Both the position numbers and the translations under genes were made by a program. A DNA stretch of 64,000 nt from the NCBI RefSeq assembly GCF_008065155.1, contig NZ_CP042819.1, forward strand, positions 1,364,001 to 1,428,000, read 5' to 3'. The notes under the pieces were generated by a model. The model searched no databases. It was not told the origin of the DNA and saw nothing but the letters and a program-made list of their open reading frames with translations. This document shows positions 1 through 9,624 of the stretch, piece by piece. Within the stretch, counting starts at the first letter, position 1, and each line of letters starts with the position of its first letter. This stretch comes from Octadecabacter sp. SW4 (GTDB taxonomy: Bacteria; Pseudomonadota; Alphaproteobacteria; Rhodobacterales; Rhodobacteraceae).

Positions 1-104
1 AGCTGGCCACGGCGCGGCTGGGCCTGGATCGCAGGCTGACACCGCTGCGCAGGGACCTGTTTGCGGTGCCACCAAAAGCGGGCGACCAACTGGCGCTGTT
101 TTAG
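1..104 (+). CDS. C-terminal end of an unidentified protein (cut by window edge)
   Basis: An open frame enters from the left edge in the frame beginning at base 3 and ends at a TAG at 102-104. The 33 visible residues are rich in Arg and Leu and finish with DQLALF. No domain can be recognised from so short a tail. Its stop overlaps the stop of the converging methyltransferase gene by two bases, the usual tight convergent packing of this genome. That this is a real gene end rests only on the open frame and that packing. Confidence 0.4.
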   Translation, partial: LATARLGLDRRLTPLRRDLFAVPPKAGDQLALF

Positions 105-1114
105 GCCTTGCGCCGACCACGGCGGGGCGCGCGCACAGGGCCGGCCCCATCCGTGCCATCCGAGGCCGAGGAAAATGCGCCAAGCTGCGCGGTGATCTGG
201 TCCAACGTCGGACGCGGACCCGCGGGCAGTGTTTCCAGCGCCTCGCGCATCGCCGCCAGATGTTCGGGCGTGGTGCCACAGCAGCCGCCGATGATCGTCG
301 CGCCTGCATCACGCGCCAGCACGGCGTAATCGGCCATCAACGCTGGCGTGCCGTCATAGTGGATATGTCCGTCATGATATTTCGGGATGCCAGCGTTGCC
401 TTTGGCGATGATCGGCTGTTGCGGACCAAGTGCTGAAAACCCAAGGATCGTGCGCATCAGGTCGGACGCGCCCGTGCCGCAGTTTGCCCCGAATGCCAGG
501 GGTTTATGCGTCAGTTTATTGACCATCTTGACCATTTCCGCGCTGGTCAGCCCCATCATCGTGCGCCCGGCTGTGTCAAAACTCATCGTGCCGCACCAGG
601 GCATATCGGCCAGCGCGAATGCCTCGCTCGCGGCGATGAATTCCTCGGCGGCGCTGATCGTTTCGACCCAGAGCACATCGGCCCCGCCCGCCTTGAGCCC
701 CTCGGCCTGTTCGTGGAACATTTCCACCGCGCTTTCATGGGTCAAGGTGCCCATCGGCGACATGATTTCGCCCGTGGGGCCGACAGAACCGGCAACGACG
801 ACCGGGCGGCCGGCGGCGTCGGCCACCTCGCGCCCGATTGCCGCGGCGATTCGGTTCAGATCATGCACGCGTGACTGCGCCCCGTGCAGTTTCAGGCGCG
901 AGGCGTTGCCGCCAAAGCTGTTGGTCAGGAAAATGTCGCTGCCCGCGTCGACTGCCCCCTGATAAAGGGCGGTGATCCGGTCGGGGTGGTCTTCGTTCCA
1001 CATTTCCGGTGCATCGCCCGACATCAGCCCCATGTTGAACAGGTTTGTGCCTGTCGCGCCGTCGGCCAGCAGCCAGTCGCGGGTTTCAAGGAGGCGGGAA
1101 AGGGCGTTTGTCAT
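101..1114 (-). CDS. bmt: Homocysteine S-methyltransferase (betaine-homocysteine methyltransferase type)
   Basis: Protein of 337 residues of the zinc-dependent homocysteine S-methyltransferase family, which transfers a methyl group to homocysteine to make methionine. The N-terminus has the LLADGATGTNL strand of the barrel, and the zinc ligands are visible as the GANCGTG motif and the C-terminal GGCCGTTPEH motif, so all three ligand cysteines are present. The last 30 residues are a basic, low-complexity tail ending in RRGRRKA, longer than needed for catalysis. In Roseobacter-group bacteria this protein is normally annotated as using glycine betaine; DMSP or S-methylmethionine are other possible donors. 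It lies 35 bp downstream of the MprF-like gene on the same strand and may share its transcript. Confidence 0.82.
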   Translation of the reverse strand: MTNALSRLLETRDWLLADGATGTNLFNMGLMSGDAPEMWNEDHPDRITALYQGAVDAGSDIFLTNSFGGNASRLKLHGAQSRVHDLNRIAAAIGREVADAAGRPVVVAGSVGPTGEIMSPMGTLTHESAVEMFHEQAEGLKAGGADVLWVETISAAEEFIAASEAFALADMPWCGTMSFDTAGRTMMGLTSAEMVKMVNKLTHKPLAFGANCGTGASDLMRTILGFSALGPQQPIIAKGNAGIPKYHDGHIHYDGTPALMADYAVLARDAGATIIGGCCGTTPEHLAAMREALETLPAGPRPTLDQITAQLGAFSSASDGTDGAGPVRAPRRGRRKA

Positions 1115-1149
1115 GATCGGGCAGCCTGTTCATATGGCAAGGGGTATCC

Positions 1150-3072
1150 CTAGCCAGTAAGAGTTGCCAATGGGCCATGACACGGGTTGCCCGGGGTTTC
1201 AAATGTATTTTCTGCATAAAGATTATCATCCTGATGCAGCATAGACTGGCTGCGCAGGGGTGGCGGGCGGTGAATGGCCACTGCCAGCGCCAGACCTGCA
1301 TAAAACAGGGCCAGCCAACCGGGCGCCGCCAGATAAAGCGGTTGCCAGCGCGGGGCAAAGCTTTGCTTGAAGCGGATCAGCCCCTGCGCGGTGCGTGCCA
1401 AACGGTCGGGCAAGCCAAGCGGCGCGGCGGCAAGGCTGAGGCGGGCGATACCCTGTCGGTGCGCGGCATCAATCGCGGCGGTGACAAGCGCATGCATCGT
1501 GCCATCGGGCAGATCGTCATCGTGGCGCATCAGATCAAGCGACCAGGCCGTGGGGCTGGTGTGAAACGTGACAAAACCGATCAGCGCGCCGCCCACATGG
1601 GCCAGAAACACCTGCTGCCCGGGAAGGATGCGCAGATCGAACCGTCCCATCGATACGCCTTTTTCGCCGCCGTGCCGTGCAGCCCACCTGCGGGCCAGCG
1701 CGCGCATCTCGGCAATGGGCAGGGTGCCCGTCTGGCTGATCGTCACGCCAGCCTTTTCGGCCTGGCGCAGCTTGCGCCGCAACTGACGGTGTTGCGGGCC
1801 GTCCTTGGACCATTGCGCCGGTGTGATCTGTGCCTCGGCCCCGATCCGGCGCACGGCCCAGCCCGCGCGGCGCGCGCGCAGGGCGCTGGCGCAGTCGCAT
1901 TTGTACAAGACAGGCCGACGCCCCAGGCGGCGCGCGATCTGCGTGATATCCGCGTGGCTGGCCGCGCCCTTGGGCGGGCCGATGGTGCAGGCGTGCCCCG
2001 CAACGTTTTGTACCATCCAGCCATTTGCCCCATCGCTCCAAATACTGGCACCCTGATGGGACAGCGCCCATTCTGGGTGGGGCGGGGCTTGCAGCGCGCG
2101 CGCAAGGGTAAGGCCGCGCAACGGCGCGAGATGTTGCGCCGGGCCAAAACGGGGCGCGCGCAACAGCGACACAAAGGCCAGGGCCGCCGGCACCGCATAA
2201 TAGGTCACGCGAAAGGCGATCAGCGCTGCCAGAACTGCCGCGTCATCCACCAGCGGCAGACAGGCCAGCAGGGCCAGATCGAACGCGCCAATCCCGCCCG
2301 GTGCGTTTGACAGAAGCCCAGCCCCAAGCGCCAGAAGATAGGCCGTGAAAAAGAGGGCAGGCGCGGGCGCGACACCGGCGGGCAACAGCACATAAAGCGC
2401 CAGTGCCGCGCAGGCTGTATCAATCAGGCACCACAGCAGCATCGCCCCCAGATCGCCAAGCCCCGTGCGCGCGCCGGTCTTGCGCAGCATGAAAAACGTG
2501 GCCACCACCGCAAGCCCCAGCAATACCGTTGCCCCCGTGACCGTTGCCCCCGTGACGGTTTGCATCATCGTGCCGGGCAGCGGCAGGCCGGTCAGCGCCA
2601 CCATCACGGCCGCAACAACCGCCCATGCGGCCAGAAATGACAGGCTCACCAGCACGGAAATCTGCGTTGTGCGCCAAAGCCCAAGGGTCGGCAGGCAGCG
2701 CCAGCGCACCAATGCGCCGGTCAGGCTGCCAAATCCAAGGGTCTGCCCCAGGGCGATCGCGCGCATACCGGCACGGCGTGCATCAACCGGTGCCACCCCC
2801 GTGTGCATCATCCTGTGCACCCCTGCGTCATATTGCCCGACCGCGCAAAAACTGGCGAAAGTCGCCAAAGCCGACAGCGCCCATTGCGCCGGTGTGGTCG
2901 CCCCAAGGCTGTCCCAGACATGCGCGGTGTCGATATCCCCAATCCTGCGCGCCAGCAAAATTCCAAAGATAACAACAGCCGCGACGGGCAACAGGCGGCC
3001 CAGAAACCGCCAGTCGCTGGCCAAGGTGTCACCACGCCCTGCACGCGGATCCAGATGGTGAATGGTTGTCAT
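1150..3072 (-). CDS. MprF-like membrane protein with C-terminal DUF2156 acyltransferase domain
   Basis: About 640 residues. The first half is a run of hydrophobic segments resembling the flippase/synthase membrane domain of phosphatidylglycerol lysyltransferases. The second half, from about residue 330, is a soluble GNAT-like DUF2156 domain with the YKCDCASALRARRAGW and RRKLRQAEKAGV stretches. Proteins of this build transfer an aminoacyl group from aminoacyl-tRNA to membrane lipid (lysyl- or alanyl-phosphatidylglycerol, or ornithine lipid in some alphaproteobacteria). Which amino acid and lipid apply here cannot be read from the sequence. The frame stays open to 3099, but the ATG at 3072 follows a G-rich ribosome site and fits the family start better. 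It lies directly upstream of bmt. Confidence 0.7.
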   Translation of the reverse strand: MTTIHHLDPRAGRGDTLASDWRFLGRLLPVAAVVIFGILLARRIGDIDTAHVWDSLGATTPAQWALSALATFASFCAVGQYDAGVHRMMHTGVAPVDARRAGMRAIALGQTLGFGSLTGALVRWRCLPTLGLWRTTQISVLVSLSFLAAWAVVAAVMVALTGLPLPGTMMQTVTGATVTGATVLLGLAVVATFFMLRKTGARTGLGDLGAMLLWCLIDTACAALALYVLLPAGVAPAPALFFTAYLLALGAGLLSNAPGGIGAFDLALLACLPLVDDAAVLAALIAFRVTYYAVPAALAFVSLLRAPRFGPAQHLAPLRGLTLARALQAPPHPEWALSHQGASIWSDGANGWMVQNVAGHACTIGPPKGAASHADITQIARRLGRRPVLYKCDCASALRARRAGWAVRRIGAEAQITPAQWSKDGPQHRQLRRKLRQAEKAGVTISQTGTLPIAEMRALARRWAARHGGEKGVSMGRFDLRILPGQQVFLAHVGGALIGFVTFHTSPTAWSLDLMRHDDDLPDGTMHALVTAAIDAAHRQGIARLSLAAAPLGLPDRLARTAQGLIRFKQSFAPRWQPLYLAAPGWLALFYAGLALAVAIHRPPPLRSQSMLHQDDNLYAENTFETPGNPCHGPLATLTG

Positions 3073-3243
3073 TTCGGCCCCCCGAATGCGCCGGTCCACC
3101 GGCTGTTCCCAAGGCTTAGGCCGCTTGCATGAATGGCGTGTTAACAGCGCCCCTCATCATGGCGGCGCGCCGGGAGATCGCCCCGACGCGCCGCATTTTT
3201 CCACTGAAAACCGCGCGAAATGCCGCGCAAGTTTATGAAAATC

Positions 3244-3558
3244 TTAGAGTTCTTGCACAAGCTGTGCCTTGGCCTGCGCCATGCATTCGGCCATCTTGGC
3301 GCGGATCGTGGCCTCGTCGACCTGATCACCGATATCGGCGAACAACTTGCGATAGACATCCTCGTGACCGGCTTCTTCAAAGTCGGATTTGATCACGTCC
3401 TGCACATAGGCATCAACATCCGCGCCGGTTTTGCCCAACAGGTCAGCCGCCCAGATGCCCAGCAGTTTGTTGCAGCGGGCATCGGCTTTGAACTGCATTT
3501 CAGCGTCATGGGCGAATTTGGCCTCAAAGGCGTTTTCACGATCATCAAAGGTGGACAT
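3244..3558 (-). CDS. F1-ATPase inhibitory zeta subunit (DUF1476)
   Basis: A 104-residue, mostly helical acidic protein beginning MSTFDDRENAFEAKFAHD, the hallmark N-terminus of the DUF1476 family. The family member in Paracoccus denitrificans is the zeta subunit, whose N-terminal helix enters the F1 rotor and blocks ATP hydrolysis. The length and the four-helix core (residues about 20-104) match. It is transcribed away from purC, its usual neighbour in Rhodobacterales. A purine-rich ribosome site precedes the ATG. Identification is strong by family; inhibition in this organism is inferred. Confidence 0.85.
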   Translation of the reverse strand: MSTFDDRENAFEAKFAHDAEMQFKADARCNKLLGIWAADLLGKTGADVDAYVQDVIKSDFEEAGHEDVYRKLFADIGDQVDEATIRAKMAECMAQAKAQLVQEL

Positions 3559-3708
3559 GGGCGGGAACCTCTTGGTTGGACTAATGTTACATCAGATATG
3601 CCCCGCTGGGCGCTTGCCCGCAAGGGGGGCTTGGCGTATGACGCGGCCTAAGTCGTGTGCTGCCCCGCGCCCCGCACTGGGGTGCCGCCGCGACAGATGG
3701 AGCAATGC

Positions 3709-4470
3709 ATGGCACGTCGCAAGCTGGTCTATGAAGGCAAGGCCAAGATCCTTTACGAGGGCCCCGAGCCCGGAACACTGGTGCAATACTTCAAGGATGA
3801 CGCCACCGCAGGCAACGGCGAAAAGAAAGCCGTGATTGACGGAAAAGGTGTGCTCAACAACCGCCTGTCCGAGTTTTTCATGACCGGGCTGGCCGCTATC
3901 GGGGTGCCAACCCATTTCATCAGACGGCTGAATATGCGCGAACAGTTGATCCGTGCCGTGGACATCATCCCACTGGAAGTGATCGTGCGCAACTATGCCG
4001 CCGGGTCGATGGCCAAACGCCTGGGGATGGAAGAAGGCACGCAACTGCCCCGCCCGATCATCGAATTCAGCTACAAGGACGATTCCCTTGGTGATCCGCT
4101 GGTCCCCGAAGAATATATCATAGCCTTTGGCTGGGCCTCCCAGCAGGACATGGACGATATTGTTGCCCTTGCCCTGCGGGTCAATGATTTCATGTCCGGC
4201 GTCATGCACGGGGTCGGGATCAAGCTGGTCGATTTCAAGATCGAAGTGGGCCGCGTTTGGGATGGCGAATATCAGCGCCTTGTGGTGGCCGATGAAATCA
4301 GCCCCGATAGCTGCCGCCTGTGGGACATCGAAACCGGCACCAAGCTGGACAAGGATGTGTTCCGCCGCGATCTGGGCAACCTGACGGACGCCTATACCGA
4401 AGTGGCGCGCCGTCTGGGTGTCATGCCCAGCAATACCACGTCGATCCCGAAACCGACGCTGATCAACTAG
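3709..4470 (+). CDS. purC: Phosphoribosylaminoimidazole-succinocarboxamide synthase
   Basis: SAICAR synthetase of 253 residues joins CAIR and aspartate using ATP in de novo purine synthesis. The N-terminus [18 protein letters not shown] carries the conserved GKAK nucleotide-binding strand, and the SAICAR signatures [13 protein letters not shown] and [10 protein letters not shown] follow. An upstream in-frame ATG at 3697 exists, but the GGAG at 3699-3702 sits seven bases before the ATG at 3709, which also gives the family-typical start. It heads the purC-purS-dehydrogenase-purQ run; the gap to purS is 56 bp. Confidence 0.93.
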   Translation: MARRKLVYEGKAKILYEGPEPGTLVQYFKDDATAGNGEKKAVIDGKGVLNNRLSEFFMTGLAAIGVPTHFIRRLNMREQLIRAVDIIPLEVIVRNYAAGSMAKRLGMEEGTQLPRPIIEFSYKDDSLGDPLVPEEYIIAFGWASQQDMDDIVALALRVNDFMSGVMHGVGIKLVDFKIEVGRVWDGEYQRLVVADEISPDSCRLWDIETGTKLDKDVFRRDLGNLTDAYTEVARRLGVMPSNTTSIPKPTLIN

Positions 4471-4526
4471 GCGCGCGATCCGGGAACATTGGACATTTTT
4501 GGCAAGACAAGATTGAAGGTAAGACC

Positions 4527-4757
4527 ATGAAAGCACGGGTTCACGTCATGTTGAAAGATGGGGTCTTGGACCCCCAGGGGGCGGCTGTGAAACACGCGCT
4601 TGGCACGCTTGGGTTCACGGGTGTGGACGCGGTGCGTCAGGGCAAGGTGATTGAACTTGATCTGACCGATGGCACCTCCGAGGCACAAATTGGCGAAATG
4701 TGCGAAAAGCTGCTCGCCAATACAGTAATTGAAAGCTACCGCATCGAGGTGATCTGA
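4527..4757 (+). CDS. purS: Phosphoribosylformylglycinamidine synthase subunit PurS
   Basis: A 76-residue subunit that bridges PurL and PurQ in the three-part FGAM synthase. The visible beta-alpha-beta fold starts MKARVHVMLKDGVLDPQG and ends with the strand IESYRIEVI, and the length is normal. A GGT-AAG purine stretch precedes the ATG. Its stop codon overlaps the start of the following dehydrogenase (TGATG), so the two are likely translationally coupled. In most relatives purQ follows purS directly. Confidence 0.92.
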   Translation: MKARVHVMLKDGVLDPQGAAVKHALGTLGFTGVDAVRQGKVIELDLTDGTSEAQIGEMCEKLLANTVIESYRIEVI

Positions 4758-5800
4758 TGCGGGCCATGCAGCTTGATCAGTGGCGCGCGCCGCTTCAAGC
4801 TGTGGACCTGCCCACACCGGATGCCCCTGCGGGCGGGGTTACCCTGCGCCTGCTGGCCTGCGGTGTGTGCCGCTCTGACTGGCATGTCTGGACCGGGGCC
4901 GATCCTGATGTGACGCTGCCCCATATCCCCGGTCATGAATATTGCGGCGAAGTCATCGCCCTGGGGCAGGGGGTGACGCGCTGGCGCAAAGGGGATCGTG
5001 TAATCGCCCCGTTCATTCTGGCCTGTGGCCAATGCCCCGCCTGCGCCCGCGGCCACCAAACCACCTGCGCCCGCCAGATCCTGCCGGGCTTTACGGCCCA
5101 GGGCGCGTTCGCCGAAATGATCGCCGTGCCTTTTGCCGATACCAACCTCACAGCACTGCCCGATGGGATGGACCCCGCCCTTGCTGCTGCCCTTGGCTGC
5201 CGTGTGACCACCGCATGGCAGGCGCTTACGGGGCGCGCGGCAGTGCAGGCGGGCGAATGGGTCGCGGTGTTTGGCACGGGCGGCGTTGGATTGTCGGCAG
5301 CCCTGCTGGCGCGTGGCCTTGGCGCGCGCGTGATCGCCGTGGACACGGTGCCTGAAAAGCTGGCCCATGCGCTGGCGCTGGGGGTCGATCACGTGGTGGA
5401 TGCCCGCACGGGCGACACCGCCGCGCGCATCCACGCGATCACCGATGGCGGCGCGGATGTCGCAATCGAGGCCTTGGGCATTGCCGCGACCACGGTGCCT
5501 GCGCTGCACTGCCTTGCCAAGCTGGGGCGCATGGTGCAGGTGGGCATGCCCGCCGGGGATCATGCAACGATGGCCCTGCCGATGGACCGGGTCTATAGCG
5601 GCCAACTGGCGATTTTCGGCACCCGTGGCATGGCCGCTTGGCGCTACCCTGCGCTGCTCGACTTTATTCAGGCGGGTCATGTGGACTTGACGCCGCTGAT
5701 TGCGCGGCGCATTCCGCTGGGCAAGGTCAGTGACGAATTGGCCGCCTTTGATCATCCTGCACCGCCCGGCGTGGCGGTCATTACCGACTTTAGCCAATAA
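4757..5800 (+). CDS. Zinc-dependent alcohol dehydrogenase, lodged between purS and purQ
   Basis: A 347-residue medium-chain dehydrogenase. Catalytic zinc ligands are Cys38 (GVCRSDW) and the His60-Glu61 pair (GHE). The four structural zinc cysteines are at 90, 93, 96 and 104. The nucleotide-binding motif GTGGVG starts near residue 172. The likely reaction is NAD(P)-linked oxidation of an alcohol or reduction of an aldehyde; the substrate is unknown. It overlaps the purS stop by one base and ends 11 bp before purQ, so it is embedded in the purine operon. Nothing in the protein links it to purines; it may be a passenger gene or an aldehyde-detoxifying partner. Confidence 0.88.
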   Translation: MRAMQLDQWRAPLQAVDLPTPDAPAGGVTLRLLACGVCRSDWHVWTGADPDVTLPHIPGHEYCGEVIALGQGVTRWRKGDRVIAPFILACGQCPACARGHQTTCARQILPGFTAQGAFAEMIAVPFADTNLTALPDGMDPALAAALGCRVTTAWQALTGRAAVQAGEWVAVFGTGGVGLSAALLARGLGARVIAVDTVPEKLAHALALGVDHVVDARTGDTAARIHAITDGGADVAIEALGIAATTVPALHCLAKLGRMVQVGMPAGDHATMALPMDRVYSGQLAIFGTRGMAAWRYPALLDFIQAGHVDLTPLIARRIPLGKVSDELAAFDHPAPPGVAVITDFSQ

Positions 5801-5811
5801 CGGAGCCTCCC

Positions 5812-6480
5812 ATGAAAGCTGGCGTCATCGTTTTCCCCGGATCGAACTGTGATCGTGACATGGCCGTGGCCCTGCAAAATGCGGGCGCGGCGGTGCAGAT
5901 GATCTGGCACAAGGATGCGGACCTGCCCCAAGGACTGGATATTGTCGCGATCCCGGGCGGGTTTTCGTTTGGCGATTATCTGCGCTGTGGGGCGATTGCG
6001 GCGCAGTCGCCGATCTGTCGCGCGGTTGTGGCCCATGCCGATCGCGGCGGGTTCGTTCTGGGGGTTTGCAACGGTTTTCAGGTGTTGACCGAAACCGGCA
6101 TCCTGCCCGGCGCATTGTTGCGTAACGAGAACCTGAAATATATCTGCCGCACAGTGGGCCTGACCGTGGAAACGGCCGACAGCGCCTTTACCCAAGGCTA
6201 CAAGCAAGGGGACACCCTGCAAGTGCCCATTGCCCATCACGATGGCAATTACTTCGCTGATTCCGACACGCTGGCGCGCCTGCGGGGCGATGATCGCGTG
6301 GCCTTTACCTACAGCGACAACCCCAACGGATCGGTCGCCGATATTGCCGGGGTGCTGAGCGCAAATCGCCGTGTGCTGGGGATGATGCCCCATCCTGAAC
6401 GCGCGGCGGAAACCGCCCACGGCGGCACTGACGGGGCGGCGATGTTCCGCGGATTGGCCGATCAACTGGTCGCTGGCTAG
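5812..6480 (+). CDS. purQ: Phosphoribosylformylglycinamidine synthase subunit PurQ
   Basis: The 222-residue glutaminase subunit of FGAM synthase, a class I glutamine amidotransferase that feeds ammonia to PurL. The nucleophile is Cys86 in GVCNGFQ, and the His-Glu pair of the triad is in the C-terminal [10 protein letters not shown]. The [12 protein letters not shown] segment is typical of PurQ. An ACGGAG ribosome site lies just upstream. It is the fourth gene of the run that starts with purC; purL is not in the window. Confidence 0.94.
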   Translation: MKAGVIVFPGSNCDRDMAVALQNAGAAVQMIWHKDADLPQGLDIVAIPGGFSFGDYLRCGAIAAQSPICRAVVAHADRGGFVLGVCNGFQVLTETGILPGALLRNENLKYICRTVGLTVETADSAFTQGYKQGDTLQVPIAHHDGNYFADSDTLARLRGDDRVAFTYSDNPNGSVADIAGVLSANRRVLGMMPHPERAAETAHGGTDGAAMFRGLADQLVAG

Positions 6481-6515
6481 TTGCCCGAAGAGGTGGCGCG
6501 GCGTAAGCTGGCGTG

Positions 6516-8279
6516 ATGGCGCAGAACAGTGACACCAACCAAGGCCTTGGGGCGCGTGGCAAACGGGCTGAACGGCTTGCCTTATTGGTGATCTGTCTGG
6601 TCGCGATTGGCGTGATCTATATCACCAACCAACTGCTGACCGAACGCTTTACCGAAAACACCCGCAACCGTGCCGAAATCCGGCTTGCGCTTTATTCTGC
6701 CAACCTGATCAGCGAGTTGCAGCGCAATTCCATCGTGCCGCAACTGCTGGCGCGCGATCCGGCCCTGATTGGCGCGCTCAACTCGCGGGATTATTCGCAA
6801 TCGACCCAGCGCCTGCTGTCGTTTGTCGATGAAATTGGCGCGGCTTCGTTGATGCTGCTGGATCAGGACGGGCGCACCGTCGCCGCGACCGATCGTAACC
6901 GGCTGGGCGAATCCCACCGCGGGATGCCCGATTTCACCGATGCCATGCGATCCAACACCACCGTGTTCAGCGTGCAGGAACGCGAAAGCAGCGGCTATTC
7001 CTTTACCTATTCGCGTAAACTTGATGATGGCGGCGTGTTCCTTGGGGTGATCACCGTCGAGGTTGATCTGGCCAAGCTGGAACGCAGTTGGGCTGGCATA
7101 TCGGATGCGGTTTTCGTCACCGACAGCGAGGGGCGCATCATCCTGACCACCGAGGGCCGCTGGCGCGGGCTGACCGAGGTCGAAGCGCTTGCACGGCAAG
7201 ACGCGCCCTCGGCCATCCAGCGCGCCTTGCAGGCCACGCAGGACTGGACCTCGCTGCCGATCGACGCCTATTTGCAGGGTGAAGGCGTGATGCGCCGCGA
7301 GACCCGCGTGCCGTTTCAGGGCTGGCGCATGGTCAGTTTCACAACCTATGCCAGCGTGCGCGAACGGGTGAACAGCGTGCTGGCGCTTGAAATCATGGGA
7401 TTCGCGATCCTGCTTGCCGCCGGTTTCTGGTTTACGTCGCGCAAATCAATGGTGCGGATGCGGGTGTTTCAACGGGAATCCGCCGAATTGCGCATGCTCA
7501 ATCAGCGCCTGCAGCGCGAAATCGCCGAGCGCGAGAAAGTCGAAAAGACCCTTGAAGTGGCCGAACAAACCCTTGCGCAATCGTCCAAACTGGCCGCTTT
7601 GGGTGAAATGTCCGCCGCCGTCAGCCACGAATTGAACCAGCCTCTGGCGGCGATGAAAACCTATCTGGCCGGCGCACGCCTGCTCCTGAGCCGCAAACGC
7701 CCGGACGAGGCCTTGTCGTCGTTCCAGCGCATCGACGATCTGATCGAACGGATGGGCGCAATCACAAAACAGCTGAAATCCTATGCCCGCAAGGGCGCCG
7801 ATACCTTTGAACCCGTCGATACCCGTGATGCGGTTACCTCCGCCCTCGCGATGATGGAGCCGCAATTGCGCCAGCGTCACGTCAGCATCACCCGCACCCT
7901 GCCCAGTGAACCGGCGATGATTTTCGGCGACCGGATGCGCTATGAGCAGGTGATTATCAATCTGCTGCGCAACGCGCTGGATGCCACCAAAGGCGTGAAA
8001 GACCCGCAGATTGATATCGTTCTGGCCGCAGGCAACACGGTGACCCTGTCGGTGCGCGACAACGGCGAAGGCATCGCCGATCTCGACGCGTTATTCGAGC
8101 CGTTCTACACCACCAAGCAACCCGGTGACGGGGTCGGGCTGGGTCTGGCCATTTCCTCGGGGATCGTCAACGACTTGGGTGGGCGATTAACCGCCCGAAA
8201 TGCCGATGCGGGGGGGGCTGTATTTGAAGTTCGCCTGCCTATCTGGAAAGAAGAGAGCGAGATTTCCGCAGCAGAATAG
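6516..8279 (+). CDS. dctB: Sensor histidine kinase, DctB family
   Basis: About 587 residues. It has one transmembrane helix at residues 20-40, a periplasmic double-Cache-like sensor, a second helix near residue 295, a coiled coil (QRLQREIAEREKVEKTLEV), then HisKA and HATPase domains. The phosphoacceptor is His371 in SHELNQP, and the ATP-binding boxes are LLRNALDA, DNGEGI and GLGLAIS. This layout is that of DctB, the sensor for C4-dicarboxylates that controls their uptake. GTG at 6513 and ATG at 6516 are both possible starts; ATG is chosen. The regulator gene follows after 11 bp. No dct transporter gene is in the window, so the ligand is inferred. Confidence 0.8.
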   Translation: MAQNSDTNQGLGARGKRAERLALLVICLVAIGVIYITNQLLTERFTENTRNRAEIRLALYSANLISELQRNSIVPQLLARDPALIGALNSRDYSQSTQRLLSFVDEIGAASLMLLDQDGRTVAATDRNRLGESHRGMPDFTDAMRSNTTVFSVQERESSGYSFTYSRKLDDGGVFLGVITVEVDLAKLERSWAGISDAVFVTDSEGRIILTTEGRWRGLTEVEALARQDAPSAIQRALQATQDWTSLPIDAYLQGEGVMRRETRVPFQGWRMVSFTTYASVRERVNSVLALEIMGFAILLAAGFWFTSRKSMVRMRVFQRESAELRMLNQRLQREIAEREKVEKTLEVAEQTLAQSSKLAALGEMSAAVSHELNQPLAAMKTYLAGARLLLSRKRPDEALSSFQRIDDLIERMGAITKQLKSYARKGADTFEPVDTRDAVTSALAMMEPQLRQRHVSITRTLPSEPAMIFGDRMRYEQVIINLLRNALDATKGVKDPQIDIVLAAGNTVTLSVRDNGEGIADLDALFEPFYTTKQPGDGVGLGLAISSGIVNDLGGRLTARNADAGGAVFEVRLPIWKEESEISAAE

Positions 8280-8290
8280 GGCGTGGACAT

Positions 8291-9624
8291 ATGGCACAGG
8301 CAATGAAGATCGCGATTGTGGATGACGAGAAAGACATGCGTCATTCGATATCACAGTGGTTGGCGCTGTCGGGCTTTGATACCGAAACATTTGCCAGCGC
8401 CGAAGAAGCCCTGCGCGGCCTTGGCCCCGATTATCCGGGTATCATCGTCAGCGACATCAAGATGCCCGGTATGGACGGGATGCAATTTCTCAAGAAACTC
8501 AAGGGCGTAGACAGCACTCTTCCAGTGATCATGATCACTGGCCACGGCGATGTCCCGATGGCGGTCGAGGCGATGCGCATCGGTGCGTTCGATTTTTTGG
8601 AAAAGCCCTTCAATCCCGACCGCATGACCGAACTGGCCAAAAAGGCCACCAATGTGCGCCGCCTGACGCTTGATAACCGTGCGCTGCGCCGTGAATTGTC
8701 CGATGGCAGCGCATTGATCAAGAAACTGATCGGTGCAAGCCCGGTGATGGAGCGGCTCAAGGAAGATATCCTTGATCTGGGGCAGGCTGACGGCCATGTG
8801 CTGGTCGAAGGCGAAACCGGCACCGGCAAGACCCTTGTGGCCCATGCGCTTCACGCGGTGGGTGCGCGCGCCAGCAAGAAATTCGTGCTGATCAGCTGTT
8901 CGGCCTACGACGAAGACGCATTGCAAAAGCGCCTGTTCGGTCCCGCCGGGCAGGATGATCCGATTCCCGCGATGGAAGAAGCCCGCGGTGGCACGCTTGT
9001 GCTGGAAGATATTGAATCGCTGGGGCCAACGGCGCAGGCGCGCCTGCTGCAGGCGATCAATGATCAGGGCACACCCGCCGAAACCCGCATTGTCGCGATC
9101 TGCAACCTGCAAGACGAAGGCAAGACCTGCGAAAGCGAACTGCGCGCCGATCTGTTTTACCGCCTTGCGGCCCTGCGCATTACCGTGCCCCCCTGCGCCA
9201 GCGTGGTGAGGATATCCTGACGTTGTTCACCCGCTTGGGCGAACAATTTGCCGAAGAATACGGCTGTGACGCGCCGCAGGTCAGCGCACAGGAAGCCGCA
9301 CAGTTGCTGCAGGCGCCCTGGCCCGGCAACGTGCGCCAACTGATCAACGTGGCCGAACGCGCGGTGCTGCAAAACCGCCGTGGCACGGGCACCATCGCAT
9401 CGCTGCTGATGGCCGATGACGACGAAAGCCGCCCCGCGATGACCACCGAAGGCAAGCCGCTGAAAGATTTTGTCGATGCCTTTGAACGCATGTTGATCGA
9501 CAACACCATGCGCCGCCACAAGGGCAGCATCGTCAACGTGATGGACGAATTGTGCTTGCCACGCCGCACCCTGAACGAAAAGATGGCCAAGTATGGCCTG
9601 CAAAGGTCTGACTATCTGGGCTAA
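8291..9624 (+). pseudogene. dctD: DctD-like response regulator, reading frame broken at a C6 run
   Basis: The first frame (8291-9220) has a receiver domain with phosphoacceptor Asp55 (VSDIKMPGMDG) and a AAA+ domain with Walker A GETGTGKT. It then runs into a stop after LRITVPP. The second frame (from about 9190 to 9624) continues the same protein: R-finger region, PWPGNVRQL, and a C-terminal Fis-type helix-turn-helix (GSIVNVMDELCLPRRTLNEKM). One extra C in the six-C run at 9188-9193 would restore a single protein of about 444 residues. The AAA+ domain lacks the GAFTGA loop that contacts sigma-54. Either a real disruption or a sequencing error; both halves look under coding constraint. Confidence 0.8.

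Noticed and set aside
9188..9193. Programmed -1 frameshift in dctD
   Set aside because: The site lacks a proper X-XXY-YYZ slippery heptamer (G before six Cs) and no stimulatory structure was seen, so error or mutation is more likely.
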